Part shown: positions 45,411 through 56,491 of the stretch, in pieces | How positions within the stretch are numbered: the stretch's first letter is position 1 | Layout: the number at the start of each line of letters is the position of its first letter | Origin: Orientallactaga sibirica | Taxonomy: Eukaryota > Chordata > Mammalia > Rodentia > Dipodidae | Reading direction: 5' to 3' | NCBI GenBank assembly: GCA_036365145.1 | Contig: JAEOAD010000040.1 | Span: 9,444,501-9,508,500, forward strand | Length of the DNA stretch: 64,000 nucleotides | Translations under genes and position numbers: made by a program | Notes under the pieces: generated by a model | What the model saw: only the letters and a program-made list of their open reading frames with translations | Database searches by the model: none | Told to the model about the DNA's origin: nothing

Positions 45411-45568
45411 CTGTCTTCCTCTCTGTCTAGCTCTCTCTGTCTCTCTCTCGGGAGGCAGAGGTAGGAGGATTGCCATGAGTTCCAGGTCACCCTGAGACTA
45501 ATAGTTAATTCCAGGACAGCCTGGGCCAGAGTGGGACCCTACCTTGAAAAAAAAAAAGAAAGAAAAGA
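45411..45568 (+). mobile_element. Chimeric insertion: CT tract joined to a 5'-truncated B1
   Basis: A CT-rich stretch (45411-45449) resembling the 3' part of a DIP-like SINE is joined directly to B1 starting at 'cgggaggcagaggtaggagg'. The first third of B1 is missing. A third copy of 'aacttaggg' follows at about 45571-45579. Confidence 0.8.
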
Positions 45569-45724
45569 CAACTTAGGGAGGAAAGATATGTTTGGGCTCA
45601 CTAGCTTCAGATGTACTAGTTTGTGGTTCGATGCTTTTATTCTGCGTAGCTCTGTGTGAAACACGGAGGAAAGGCATGGGGAAGGCAGTCAGCGTGTGGT
45701 AGTGTTGGAGACAGCTCCACGTTG

Positions 45725-45975
45725 CTGGGATGAACATCCAAACCAGACACAGTTTATGGAGGGAAGACATTTATTTTAAGCTTTCAGATCCCAAGGAAGT
45801 TCTATCAAATGGCAGAAGAAGTTGGGTCCCCTTCATAAATCCAACGAGAGTAGTACTACCACAAGCAAGCACAGAGAGAATTCAAAAGCTCTCTGTATTC
45901 CTATAGACTGGATTCAGATCCTTATCCAGTGACATGCCCCCCAGGAGCTGGAATCTGCCTGCTGGGGACTGAAGA
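45725..45975 (-). mobile_element. Second MaLR-type LTR part, antisense
   Basis: 'gctgggatgaacatccaaaccagacac' and 'tatggagggaagacatttattttaagctttcag' restart the reversed MaLR 3' end, so a separate element begins here. The far boundary near 45975 is set by the SINE insertion. Confidence 0.6.
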
Positions 45976-45991
45976 TGCAAACTGAATTTTA

Positions 45992-46191
45992 TTTTATTTA
46001 TTTGTTAGAGACAGAGAGAGGGAAAGAGAGGGAGAGAGAGAATGGGAGTGCTAGGGCCTCTAGCCACTGCAAACGAACACCAGACACGTGTGCCTCCTTG
46101 TGCATCTGTCTTGTGTGGGTCCTGGAGAATCGAACCATGGTCCTTAGGCTTCGCAGGCATGTGCCTTAACCGTTAAGCCATCTCTCCAGCC
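45992..46191 (-). mobile_element. DIP-like tRNA SINE
   Basis: Antisense copy with a 16-bp duplication with one mismatch: tgcaaactgaatttta (45976-45991) and tgcaaactcaatttta (46192-46207). Confidence 0.95.
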
Positions 46192-46470
46192 TGCAAACTC
46201 AATTTTAATGAAATACCTGAGTCACCGGTAGAAAGGAAGCAGAGAGATTGAAGTGGCCCTGCACATTCTCTTTAGTCCCATCGACGTCTTAGTCAGGGCA
46301 GCATTTCCTGTCTTACTGCCATGAGCTCATGTTTTGAACACTTGCTCCTTAGCTCGTGGCACTATTTGGGGAGTCTGTGGAACATTTGAGAAGTTGAGCT
46401 GGTAGAAGTACTCATTAGGGTTGCACCTTTGATGACTATGCCCAGGCCCTGCATCCTGTCATTCTTTCTT

Positions 46471-46671
46471 TTTAAAATATATTTAATTTATTTTATTATT
46501 TATTTGAGAGAGAGAGAATGGGCACACCAGGGCTTCCAGCCATTGCAAACGAACTTCAGATACATGTGCCCCCTTGTGCATTTAGCTAATGTGGGTCCTG
46601 GAGAATCGAACTGGAATCCTTTGGCTTTGCAGGCAAATGCCTCAACCGCTAAGCCATCTCTCCAGCCCCCC
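46471..46671 (-). mobile_element. DIP-like tRNA SINE
   Basis: Antisense copy with a perfect 13-bp duplication, gtcattctttctt (46458-46470 and 46672-46684). The GA tract is short (about 13 bases). Confidence 0.95.
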
Positions 46672-46932
46672 GTCATTCTTTCTTGTTTCTGGTGTTCTGG
46701 GATAGGAACAGTGTGCACCACATGCTCTCTCTGTTGAGCCTTCATTCAACACATGAGCCTTTCATCGGTGTTTCAGATGCAAACTGCAACAGGTTTGTGG
46801 TAAAAACCACATGATATATTCCAACCCAATTTCTTTTCGTGGCTTCAAGGTAGTTGCTGTTGACACACACAAACATATTCACGGGCATACATTCTCCAAG
46901 GGAGGTAAGATGAGATGAAAAAAACTGAAAAG

Positions 46933-47153
46933 AGATGGCTTAGCGGTTAAGGCATTTGCCTGTAAAGTCAAAGGATCCTGGTTCTATTCTCCAGGACCCA
47001 TGTAAGCCAGATGCACAAGTTGACACATGCATCTGGAGTTTGTTTGCAGTGGCTGGAGGCCCTGGCATGCCCATTCTCTCTCTCCCACCTCTCAAATACA
47101 CACACACACACACACACACACAGAGAGAGAGAGGGGGGGGGAGAGAGAGACAC
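46933..47153 (+). mobile_element. DIP-like tRNA SINE with CA/GA tail
   Basis: Sense copy lacking the first few bases of the head ('gagatggcttagcgg...'). The AATAAA tail is replaced by a (CA)n, (GA)n and G-run microsatellite at 47097-47151. Confidence 0.93.
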
Positions 47154-47264
47154 TTTTCTAGCTACATGTGATTAGTTTTTGACTGTATTATAGCTCCAAA
47201 AAAGAAATTTAAGATTTACCTGAGAAAGACAGCCCTTTGACTTACTGACACAGTCCTATCAGTG

Positions 47265-47520
47265 TTAAACTACTTCTGCAAGACCCTCAAAATATTAGAT
47301 AAAGATGATGACATCAAATTAAAAGAGAGACTAATGGAGAGAGGGAGGGAATATGATGGAGATTGGAGTTCTAAAGTGGAATGGGGGGAGGGGAGGGAAA
47401 TATCCAGTGTTTTTTTTTTTTTTTGTATGTAAGTATAAAAGGTGTCAATAAAAAATAATAATTAAAAACAAACAAACAAACAAACAAACAAACAAACAAA
47501 CAAACAGCAACAACAAAAAA
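47265..47520 (+). mobile_element. Short LINE-1 3' UTR with CAAA-expanded tail
   Basis: About 190 bases of L1 3' UTR ('ctgcaagaccctcaaaat', 'aaagatgatgacatcaaatt', 'gaatatgatggagattgg'), nearly identical to 8016-8180. The tail is a (CAAA)n microsatellite (47467-47504). A T15 run (47410-47424) occupies the position where the copy at 7515 reads 'gcactttttg'. Confidence 0.9.
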
Positions 47521-47588
47521 CATGGCTTGTGGAAAGAACTGACCAAAAGTAGTGCATACAGGCCAAGTGTCCTTGTGAAGACCCCTCA

Positions 47589-47634
47589 GGGCTGGGGAGA
47601 TGGCTTAGTGGTTAAAGGCACTTGCTTGTCAAGG
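47589..47634 (+). mobile_element. DIP-like tRNA SINE, head only
   Basis: Only the tRNA-like 5' end is present: 'gggctggggagatggcttagtggttaaaggcacttgcttg'. The sequence then leaves the SINE without a body or tail. Confidence 0.75.
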
Positions 47635-48009
47635 GACCATGGGGAACTCCCCAGGAGGGACACCCTCTCTGAAAGCAGATCCAGTGGCCTCTGAGGATCA
47701 CAGACCAGGAATTGGATCGTAGGGAGCAGCCGTACACCTAAACTAGGAACCCTGTTTTCTATCAGAACAGGCTCTTGCGCAATGCAAGCCCAGTAAGGTG
47801 TGACATTTCACGGACCATGATTACTGTATGTTTTTCAGTGTCTTTCTCTCCTCTTTCAATTTAATAGATCTTATCTTTTGACCAGTTTGGATTTCTGGAA
47901 AAAAACTGAGCAGAAAACGCAGCGTGTTCTCTTCTACTCAGTCCTCTTCCCCGTCTCTCCCCACTTTCTCCTGTCCCTGCTGTCTTGCCTTAGTGTAGGG
48001 ATTTGTTAC
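47635..48009. other. Unique sequence, nothing recognised
   Basis: About 375 bases with no recognisable element or gene. Confidence 0.45.
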
Positions 48010-48256
48010 AATTGCTGAACCAACACTGATATTGTGATATTATTATTGTCAAAATTCCATGGTTTCCATTTAGGTTCATGTTTGAGGTTGTACATGTATG
48101 GATTTTGACAAATGTGCAAGGCCATGTTCCTGTCATGATTGTCTCATCCGGAAGTGTTTTATTCACCCCTCTGCCTTTCCCACACTCCTGGAAACCACTG
48201 ACCTTTTCCTGTGACCATACCATAATTCTTTTTGTGAAATTACAAATAGTCTTAGT

Positions 48257-48381
48257 CCCATTTTTTTTTCTTTTTTTTTTCAGTAGGCCTCACAAGTTGC
48301 CCAATTAACCTTGAACTGAGGACACCGCTGTTCCATTTCTCTGAGGCCTGGAGTTAAAGGTGTGAACCACCATACCTAGGT
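48257..48381 (-). mobile_element. Diverged B1-related relic
   Basis: A T-rich start, 'cagtaggcctcacaagttgcc', 'aaccttgaactgagg' and 'gaggcctggagttaaaggtgtgaaccaccatacc' are a worn antisense B1. Confidence 0.65.
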
Positions 48382-48454
48382 GTGTTCTCTTCTTTGTAAA
48401 AAGCAGCTGAACAATATTGTATTGCATGGCTATACTGCAATTTGTCCATTCTTT

Positions 48455-48670
48455 TATTTTAACCTTATTTATTATATATTTGAGAGAAAGAGGAAGGGAG
48501 GAGAGAGAGAGAGAGAGAGAATGGGCACACCAGTTCCTCCAGCCACTGCAAATGAACTCCAGACACATGGGCCACTTTGTGCATCTGGCTTTCGTGGGTC
48601 CTGGAGAATTGAACCAGGGTGCTTAGCCTTCACAGGCAAGCACTTTATAGCTAAGCCATCTCTCCAGCCC
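48455..48670 (-). mobile_element. DIP-like tRNA SINE in old L1
   Basis: Antisense copy: reversed tail, GA tract, body 'gaatgggcacaccagttcctcc' and head 'gctaagccatctctccagccc'. A few bases of the A-box region are lost ('cactttatagctaagcc'). Confidence 0.93.
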
Positions 48671-48890
48671 TGCTCATTAATTTTTAAATGACATTTTAGT
48701 TGCTTCCAGACCTATGCATTTTGGCAATACTCCTTTGAAGAAACACCCAGAAATGTGGCAGGCATATGTTTACTTTTGAACATATCTGCCAAAGTGTATA
48801 CGGAGTGACTGAGCCATTTCACTAACATTCCCACCAGCAACGAAGGACAGTTTTTGTGACAGCTTGTCCTCTTTCCTTTAGCAACAGGTA

Positions 48891-49799
48891 TTATTATTAT
48901 TGGAGTTACTCTGCTCCATGCATGGATGTCTTGGCTAGAGCACAGCTTGGTAATATTAGTTAAAGGTTTCAGTGCTATAAAGGAGAACAGCCATCCTTTG
49001 TGGCTGGTTGTCCCAGGCTTTAGACAGCATGCAATAACTTTAAATAAGATTTTACTTTAGGGAGTGAATGTGTCTTTTCTATTTAGAGATATTTTGGGTC
49101 CAGAGAGGTTGTCTGGGGTGGAGATGACCACCTGTTCCTCAGAAAGTATTCTCCTTTTTGGTCATTGCATTTGAAGTGTTGGTCATATGACTGGCCAGCT
49201 ACATTGTGTCTCAACTCAGATCACATTTTGGTATAGTCGTGAGACTGGGTTCTTTCCTTGGTATGTAAGTAAAGGTATACCACATCTCATGCTGACTATA
49301 AATGAGCCTTAGACATTTCCTTCAAGTTCTTTCTCACTATGCTTTGGACAGGAATGGTGCTCAGAAGCCCTGTGTTATGAATGGCCACTCCTCGCCAGTC
49401 TGAATACCTGAATATCAACCTCAAAAGACAACCGCTTTTCAGCTTGGACCGTTGTGTGAGTAAGTGATGGATAGATCACATTTGAGCTAGGGGTCCAGTC
49501 TATTTGCAATAAGAGTTGTGCTAACTCTAATTGGTATTTAAGCATAATGTGTGGTGCATGGTCTCCGTGTCCTAAGTGCTCATAGTGCTTTCTATACTCT
49601 AAAACTTAATGGTTTCGGACAGGAGGGTTTCAGACTCACTATTGATTGCATCTTTTCCTTCATTGGTGGACTAAGAGGTAATATAACATAGAAACAAATA
49701 GGCAGATGGCAAACTTTTGCTGTCTATGTCAATGTATACTTACAGCTCATGTTTTCATGTAGTGGTTTTTAGCTTCTGAATTTAGTTCACTAATTGACT
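48891..49799. other. Unique sequence, nothing recognised
   Basis: About 900 bases with no recognisable repeat and no credible coding frame. Confidence 0.45.
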
Positions 49800-49890
49800 A
49801 CAGGGGATAATAACACATATTTTATACATTTGTTGTGAAGATGAATTGAAATAATTCAGGTACAACCCTCAGTGCATTATTCAGCATTTA
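49800..49890 (-). mobile_element. MIR SINE relic, antisense
   Basis: 'aggggataataacacatattttatacatttgttgtgaagatgaattgaaataattcagg' parallels the reversed MIR text 'ggggataataatagtacct...gttgtgaggattaaatgag'. Confidence 0.7.
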
Positions 49891-51351
49891 TTTGCTCTAC
49901 TGTATACAGCTACTAGCTGGTTCTTAATTTTGTGAGTTTAGGTTTAAAGTAAAACAAGAGTTTCTTTCAGTATTCTCATAGCCTCTAGGTGAAATAACTT
50001 TTGACTTTAGTCACAGTAAGAAAATGAGGAAATATAAAAAGACAGGGGTTTTCTTTGATTTCCTGAAGGAATTGCCAATTTCTCCAAATAAAGTAAAATA
50101 ATAGCACCTCCCACAGGGTAGAGAGTTTGTAAAGAGAATTGCTGAACCACTCTGTACCCTAAAACCCAGCAGTTAGGGCAGATGCCAGAAAGATCACTAA
50201 GGGGTAAGAAAAGGCATTGCAAATGTGCTCAGAGAATGCTGCAACTGGCAACAGCAATTAGAACTGCAGTGAGCATGTGCAGCAGAGACATTATTGGCAG
50301 ATTGGGTTCAGAAATCTAGCAGCAGCTAAAAGCAGTCAAGACAATAAATAGTTTAAATTGGCAACCAGTGCTTTTACCAAACACTCACATATACATAATG
50401 GGAAGAGTACAGAGACAGTGTGAGCGAGGTGGCAATGGGACCAACAGGGATTCCATGCAGGTCACAAACCCTAAGTGTCCGGATTAACGAGTCCCACATC
50501 ACTGCCAAAGGTCCCTGCAAACCCTTCATGAAAATGGAAGATCAGAAGAACAACAAGGAGCACATCAGTCTCACTTTCAAGTAAAGGAGAATGGCAAACA
50601 ATTTGGGCAAAAATGATTTCCCCCCTTTTTAGATAGGAAGGGATCCAAGGTTAAAATTCAAATTTAAACTTAAAAATCTACATTTTCCTGGTCAGTTCAT
50701 GTAAGTTGTCATCATGTTTTAAGTTGAAATTCTTACAGGGAAGTATTCCACACTAAAGCACAAGATAGAATAAAAGTCCTTACACAGGAGTGGATGTGGT
50801 AATATTATCCAGTCAGTAATTAATTATATTCAGATGAATCCTTTTATAACATGTGCTAGCCTATAGAGAGAAAAAAAAAAAGATGTTGGCTTAAATAATC
50901 AAAGATAAATTCAATGAAGTGGTGGTGAAGATGTATCAAATTTAGGTGTCTAAAAACTGTCCATAACAACTGGGAGGACAAAGATTAACACTGTTACTAG
51001 AATATTAGTTCTCTCTAAGGAATGTGAGTTTTCGAGATCAGAGACAGCCTTTGAACTTCTGCTGGACTTTCAGCAGGAGCATTTAATGCATGTTATTCCT
51101 GCCTCATGTCTTATGTCTGTTAATCTCCTACTATTTTTGACATGCAGCTTCTAGTTCATGCAGGTTGGCTTCACACTGGCCACACTCGTCTTTTCTGAGC
51201 ACACCTTCTGGTTTCATACCATTTTCAGTCTTTTTGTAAAGCCTTTCATTTTGTCACCTTCCACCAGAACCACCTAGAGACAGTAATCTTCTCCTTTTCT
51301 TGATAGATGACTCCTAGAAGATGCCCAAAACATGAGTGCTGAACCCTGGAA

Positions 51352-51352
<1 letters not shown>
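49891..51352. other. 1.5 kb unique sequence
   Basis: No named repeat. Only an A-run (50870-50880) interrupts it. No credible reading frame. Confidence 0.45.
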
Positions 51353-51404
<52 letters not shown>

Positions 51405-51572
51405 TAATTATATATATAATTATATATATATTTATATATAATATTATATATTATATATAATATAATATATAATATATATATATTATCATATATAATTAGG
51501 TACATATAACAATATATATGGTTATATATAATATACATATATATACCTGTATAGGTATATATAATTTTTCTG

Positions 51573-51613
<41 letters not shown>

Positions 51614-51640
51614 TATATATACATATATATATAAAACTAT
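51353..51640. repeat. Long TA-rich compound satellite
   Basis: About 290 bp of mostly alternating T and A (51353-51590), then (CA)n at 51592-51612, then TA/TG again to about 51632. A 98-codon Tyr/Ile-rich frame on the minus strand is a product of the repeat. Confidence 0.95.
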
Positions 51641-52199
51641 GAATAAGTTATTTTATAAGCTATGTATAACAAGGGATTAAAAACAATAGCCAATCATAAA
51701 ACACAATAATTATAAAAATATACTGTAATGAAAGTTACACGAAATATGCCCTTTCTCTCAGTTGCCATGGGGTGAATGGATATTCCATACAAAGGAATTA
51801 TTCAGATCCACATGGGACAATGCTGGACAGAAGAACATGTGATTACATCATGATATTAAGAATGGCAATTGAAATCTTATGAAATGTTTGTGCATGGAAT
51901 TTTCCACTATTATTTTTATATTTGATTGTGTGCATTTTACTGAAACTGTGGAAAGTAAAATTGCGGGTTGATATAAACAATGCAGTTTTTTAACCTTAAA
52001 ATTTAATATTTTAGTTTACTTTAATATTTATATTATTTATTATTTTATTTCTTTGATATCCTTTCATGCATATAAATTATATTTTGTCAAGATGATGAAT
52101 TTTGCTTTTGAGAAAAGGGCATGGGTCTCTCAGGCACGTGGTAACCATCAATAAATATTTATTGATTGACTATTTAATATGCCTCTAATGCATATGTAC
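51641..52199. other. AT-rich unique sequence
   Basis: No gene. The motif 'catcaataaatatttattgattgac' at about 52148 may be the last trace of an L2 or MIR end. Confidence 0.4.
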
Positions 52200-52760
52200 T
52201 TTTAGGAAGTAATTACACAGTGGAACATTTTTGGCTTGAAAAAAAAATTGATGCCAAAGGAAGTTGAGCAGAGAATTGGATCAAAACAAAGCTTGCATTA
52301 ATGGTAGCAAAATGACATGATTAACACCTTTCCTGGCAGCCTTGCAACTTGGATTTGATAAAGGAATGTAATTTCTCTGAAGAACCAAAAGCTAAATTGA
52401 ATGATTGAATTTAACCCCATCGTGTAAGTCTGTGTTACGGGATTTTTAAAAAAGATGACATTTGAGTGCATTTTAAGTGCACTGCATCAATCTGCCATTG
52501 AGCTAATGAACTTCAAGTTAAAAATCACTGAGGAACTTGGTGCAGATGACTCCTTCAAGTATCCTTGGGGAGGAAGGATGTGTGGGTAATTGAATGAAAA
52601 TCTATCTTGACTGACCCCGATGACATAACGTCCAACTCACATTACAAATCACCCGAAGTCTTTAATGGACTATTTTTTAATTGCTTTAAAAGTGTTAATA
52701 GTGACTACAAGGGAGCACAGTGTTTATTTGTCTATTCTTGTGAATAAAATGAATTCCTAG
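52200..52760. other. Repeat-free AT-rich segment, candidate conserved non-coding element
   Basis: No transposon or simple repeat is visible. TAAT/ATTA cores are frequent ('gcattaatgg', 'gagctaatgaac', 'ggtaattgaatg'). The whole looks like AT-rich developmental enhancers, but this is an impression from composition and cannot be shown without cross-species alignment. Confidence 0.25.
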
Positions 52761-53350
52761 CTTGCATTTTTTAAACCACTGGTTATTTACCCTGAACTTC
52801 AGTAATACTAGTTTAAGTTTTATCAGAGGAGAGAATACATGGGCTTTTCTTTTGCTTTATCTAATGTCTCTGTCTTTATGAATACCTTGAGATTATAGGA
52901 TCCAATTAATTCAACCATAAAATGTGGAAATAAATGAGGAATCAGTGACTGTAAACTAATAAAAAGCAAAATAAAACACAGAAACACCTTTTCCTCTGAG
53001 TTCAAGTAGGCTGGATTCCAAGTTCACAGCTCAATTAAAATATGATTTTCTGTTTTTCTAAAGGGAAACATAAATGTTTAAAGACTGTTACACAAATAAT
53101 ATATTATGAAAGGGTCATAAAATGAACACATTTCTTAAGAAATTGCAGAAAAGTATGTAACAGAATAACACTAAAGTATGCAGAAATATTAATAGAAACA
53201 CTGAGCTAACCAATAGCTAGAAGTTTAAAATTAGTGCTCCACTAAATGTATCATGGAGTATAGCAAGAGAATCACTGGGTTTCTTTCAAAGTGAGTTCTT
53301 AGGTTACAACTCAAATCCGCTGGGTCAGATTTTCTTTCTTTTTTATGATT
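52761..53350. other. Unique sequence, nothing recognised
   Basis: About 590 AT-rich bases without a recognisable element. Confidence 0.45.
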
Positions 53351-53665
53351 TTAATATGTGGTGTGTGTGTGTGTGTGTGTTGTGCAGATGCATATGCATT
53401 CTGTATACACATGTACAGAGGTAGAGGAAGTCTTTGGATCTCCTCTTCTATTAATCTTCCACCTCATTTTCTTGAGACAGGGTCTCTCATTAAACATAGA
53501 GTGACTGTGATATTTGGTTAGACTGGCTGACTAGTGAGTACCATCAACCTTTTTATCTATGCCCCACTCAGTGCTGGAATTACAGCATGCCAGGTATTGA
53601 ACTCAGATCTTCATGATTATACAGCAAACACTCTTACCTACTGAGCCATCTCCCCAGGCACCTGA
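53351..53665 (-). mobile_element. B4 SINE, antisense
   Basis: (GT)n tail at 53359-53380, body 'cttgagacagggtctctcatt' and 'cccactcagtgctggaattacagc', and reversed ID-like head 'gaactcagatcttcatgattatacagcaaacactcttacctactgagccatctcc'. Complete order, moderate divergence. Confidence 0.87.
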
Positions 53666-53802
53666 ATGAGACTTTCAAGAGGAGAATCATAACAATCTAT
53701 ATGCTCATATAGTATCTTAGATAGTTCTTATAAATGGAAAGAATTTAGAAAACTACTAAAATCCATTAGACATGACACTTGACTTTAACATTATTACTAG
53801 AG

Positions 53803-54044
53803 GGCTGGAGAGATGGATTAGCTGTTAAGGCACTTGCCTTTGAAGCCTAAGGACCCAGGTTCGATTCCCCAGTACCCACGTAAGCCAGATGCACAAGGTG
53901 GCACATGTGTCTGGATTTCGTTGCAGTGGCTAGAGGCCCTGGTTCACCCATTCTCGCTCTCTCTCTCTCCGTGTCTGTCTTTGTCTGCCTCTTTCTCTCT
54001 CCCCTGCTTTCTCTCACAAATAAGTAAATAAATATATTTTAAAA
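53803..54044 (+). mobile_element. DIP-like tRNA SINE, first of a same-site pair
   Basis: Complete sense copy with AAATAAGTAAATAAATA tail. It lies between perfect 13-bp copies of attattactagag (53790-53802 and 54045-54057). Confidence 0.95.
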
Positions 54045-54057
54045 ATTATTACTAGAG

Positions 54058-54281
54058 GGGCTGGAGAAATGACTCAGCAGTTAAAGCACTTGCCTACAAA
54101 ACCTAAGGACCCAGATGCAATTCTCCAAAGCAACATAAAGCCAGATGCACAAGGTGGCGCACAGCTCTGGAGTTTGTTTGCAGAGGCTGGAAGCTCATGC
54201 ATGCCAATTTTCTCTCTCTCTCTCTCTCTCTCTTCACTAACTAACTAACTGAATAAATAAATAAATAAAATACTTTTAAAA
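54058..54281 (+). mobile_element. DIP-like tRNA SINE, second of a same-site pair
   Basis: Sense copy, more diverged than its neighbour ('gagaaatgactcagcag', B-box region 'agatgcaattctcc'), with a CTAA/AATAAA tail. A third copy of the site, tattactagaa, follows at 54282-54292. Confidence 0.94.
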
Positions 54282-54292
54282 TATTACTAGAA

Positions 54293-54875
54293 AGATAAGC
54301 ATCCGTCTGGATAGCAGTGGTAGTGCTAGTCTACACTTTCAATGTCACCTTTCAATCACAGGTGTTTGCGTTGCCTTTTCCCAAACTCGTCGCATTCCTT
54401 AGGATTACAAACGATGCATAGATTTGATGGCTTCTGGTACTGCGTTGGTGTGTGTTCCTTCCTCCCCTGTCTTTTATCCGGGAGGAGTGTGTCTGAGAAA
54501 GAGAACTATGATGAGGAGCTATTTGGGTGTGAGGTGTAAAATCTAGAATGATTGATGCGACCTGAGAAAGCCAGAGGGAATGAGATTCTTAGCCAATGTA
54601 TGCAACAACTAGCCAGGAATCAAACTACAGAGACCAAGTGCCAAAGCTAACCTCAAATACAGCAGCGAGATAACAAGCATGAAATAGAGCGGAAACCATG
54701 GATTGGAAACAATCCAAGGAGCGTAAGGTGAGTCCCCTTGAGAGCCCAACAGTTTCATTGTATCAGGGAGTCGGGATCACACCAAATTTCATTGTTGAAA
54801 TGCTCAAGAATCAGAGATGGTCTCACGTCCATCCAACAACTATTTTAATGATTCAAATTTTAATTTAAAAAATGA
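54293..54875. other. Unique sequence, nothing recognised
   Basis: About 580 bases with a few CpGs. The 65-codon frame at 54342-54539 has no domain. Confidence 0.45.
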
Positions 54876-55078
54876 GGGCTGGAGAGATGGCTTAGCAGTT
54901 AAGGTCCTTGCCTGCAAAGTCAAAGGACCCAGGTTCAATTCCCCAAGCCCATGTACACCAAGTACATGTGTCTGGAGTTCGTATGCAGTGGCTGAAGGCC
55001 CTGGTGTGCCCATTCTCTCTCTCTACCTATGTTTTTTCTCTCTCTCAAATAAATAAAATAAAATAATTTTTTTTTTAA
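54876..55078 (+). mobile_element. DIP-like tRNA SINE
   Basis: Sense copy with a small deletion in the body ('cccatgtacaccaagtacatgtg'). The tail AAATAAATAAAATAAAATAA is followed by a T-run at 55065-55075. Confidence 0.92.
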
Positions 55079-56341
55079 ATAGTGAAAGTAGTACATAATT
55101 TATTAGGTGAGACAGAAACAACAAAACCCAAAAATCTTAATAGGAAAAGTATGTAATGATCTTGACATATATGACAACACAATGTAAATGGGGACTCGTG
55201 GCTTATCTAGAAAAAGAAAAAAAAAAACTCTAGGGAAAAATATGGAAAGAATGGAGATCTTGGACTACTTTTCTCTCTGGGCCTCAGCATGCAATGTTAT
55301 GAGAAATTCCTTGTTGAACACAACAAGAAAATCAATATTTTATTGTGCCTGTGTGCAGCTGGCATTTTCTTCATCTTTGGCTCCTGCTGAGCTGTGGCCT
55401 TCCTGTACTGTCACTGGTGGTCTCTGGGTGTTTGCAGGTTCTTGGTGTCTTACAAAAAGAATTGAAGAAAGGTATACACAAGTAGTTGTGTGGAAAGACA
55501 CCTTATGAAGAGCAAGCTGATAGTAAAAGTTCAAATCACTGCCAAAGAGGCAGCGGACAGTGGAAAGGAGAGAAATGAAGAGGTCCTAGGAAGTCGTTTG
55601 GAATATGGTGGTGTAGGACTTTTAGGGGAGGATGGAAGATTTGCTAGAGGTGTAGTTTGGATAGTCTTATGATACAATTGACAGGTCTGGGTTCTAGAGC
55701 ATTTTCTTCTATTGTGCATGTTCCTTCCCATGATGCCTCTATGCTTCATCCTATGTATACCCAGTTATACATAAGTAAAAGAGAGTAAACAAAGAGTGTA
55801 GGATAGAAAGCCCCCTGCTGGCAGATCTTGGATCTATGTAAGGATATATCTCAATAGGTTCTGATCACAAAGAAGGGTTACTGAGAGGAGACGACCCTAG
55901 CTCATGGTGTGAAGCAGGGTGTTCCTGCAGCTCAGTTCAGTTGGGGCTCGCAGATTCCCATCTCATGCTTCATGCAAGCTTGGAAGAAGAGTGTTTATGG
56001 CTCCAGCCAGGCAGTATCCTGGGTGGATCAACTACCCTTGGCTGCTTGCCTGCCTCCTGACCTTTATGGGAAGAGGCAGTCTTGCTCATCTCCAGAACTA
56101 ACTGTGGTAAATGCCAGGAGCACATTTAGAACTTGGATCCCATCAGCATGGTGGAAGATAGAAATACTTGGGATATTATTCATGTAGAACATAACATACT
56201 TAAGGATCAACCTGCCTACACCATCTAGACTGGACCTTCTACTACAGGCCTGCCTCATGGGGAGCTAAATTCTACTCCATGCAATTCATGTGCTAATTTA
56301 ACTGTTCAATTTAACTAGTGCCCTTAACTACCTTTGTATTT
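55079..56341. other. 1.26 kb unique sequence
   Basis: No named repeat is recognised. Several open frames of 60-106 codons on both strands overlap one another (55188-55508, 55490-55672, 55909-56187) and none shows a domain, so I call no gene. Confidence 0.4.
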
Positions 56342-56491
56342 TTCTTTTTTTTTTGACATAGGGTCTTACTCTAGCCCAGGCTGACCTGGAATCCACTATG
56401 TGCTCTCAGGCTGGCCTTGAACTCACAGCAATCCTCCTACCTCTGCTTTCCCAGTGGTGGGATTAAAGTCGTGTACCACCATGCCTGGCTT
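56342..56491 (-). mobile_element. B1 SINE
   Basis: Antisense B1 with a short T-run and moderate divergence ('gacatagggtcttactctagccc', 'ggtgggattaaagtcgtgtaccaccatgcctgg'). Confidence 0.92.

Larger units (their letters stand above)
45135..45714 (-). mobile_element. MaLR-type LTR 3' part, antisense, interrupted by SINEs
   Basis: 'gtcattgctgtaaaaaacaacttaggg' joined to 'gaggaaagatatgtttgggctcac' (from 45577) restores the usual reversed MaLR 3' end. About 380 bp of SINE material was inserted between the parts. Confidence 0.65.
48010..48890 (-). mobile_element. Old LINE-1 3' end, antisense, with two SINE insertions
   Basis: 'catttaggttcatgtttgaggttgtacatgtatggattttgacaaatg', 'cccacactcctggaaaccactgacc', 'gttgcttccagacctatgcattttggcaatac' and 'cattcccaccagcaacg' follow the reversed 3' end of L1M-type elements. 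SINEs at 48257-48381 and 48455-48670 split it. Confidence 0.75.

Noticed and set aside
51314..51610. 98-codon Tyr/Ile-rich minus-strand frame.
   Set aside because: It is a translation of the TA satellite, not a gene.
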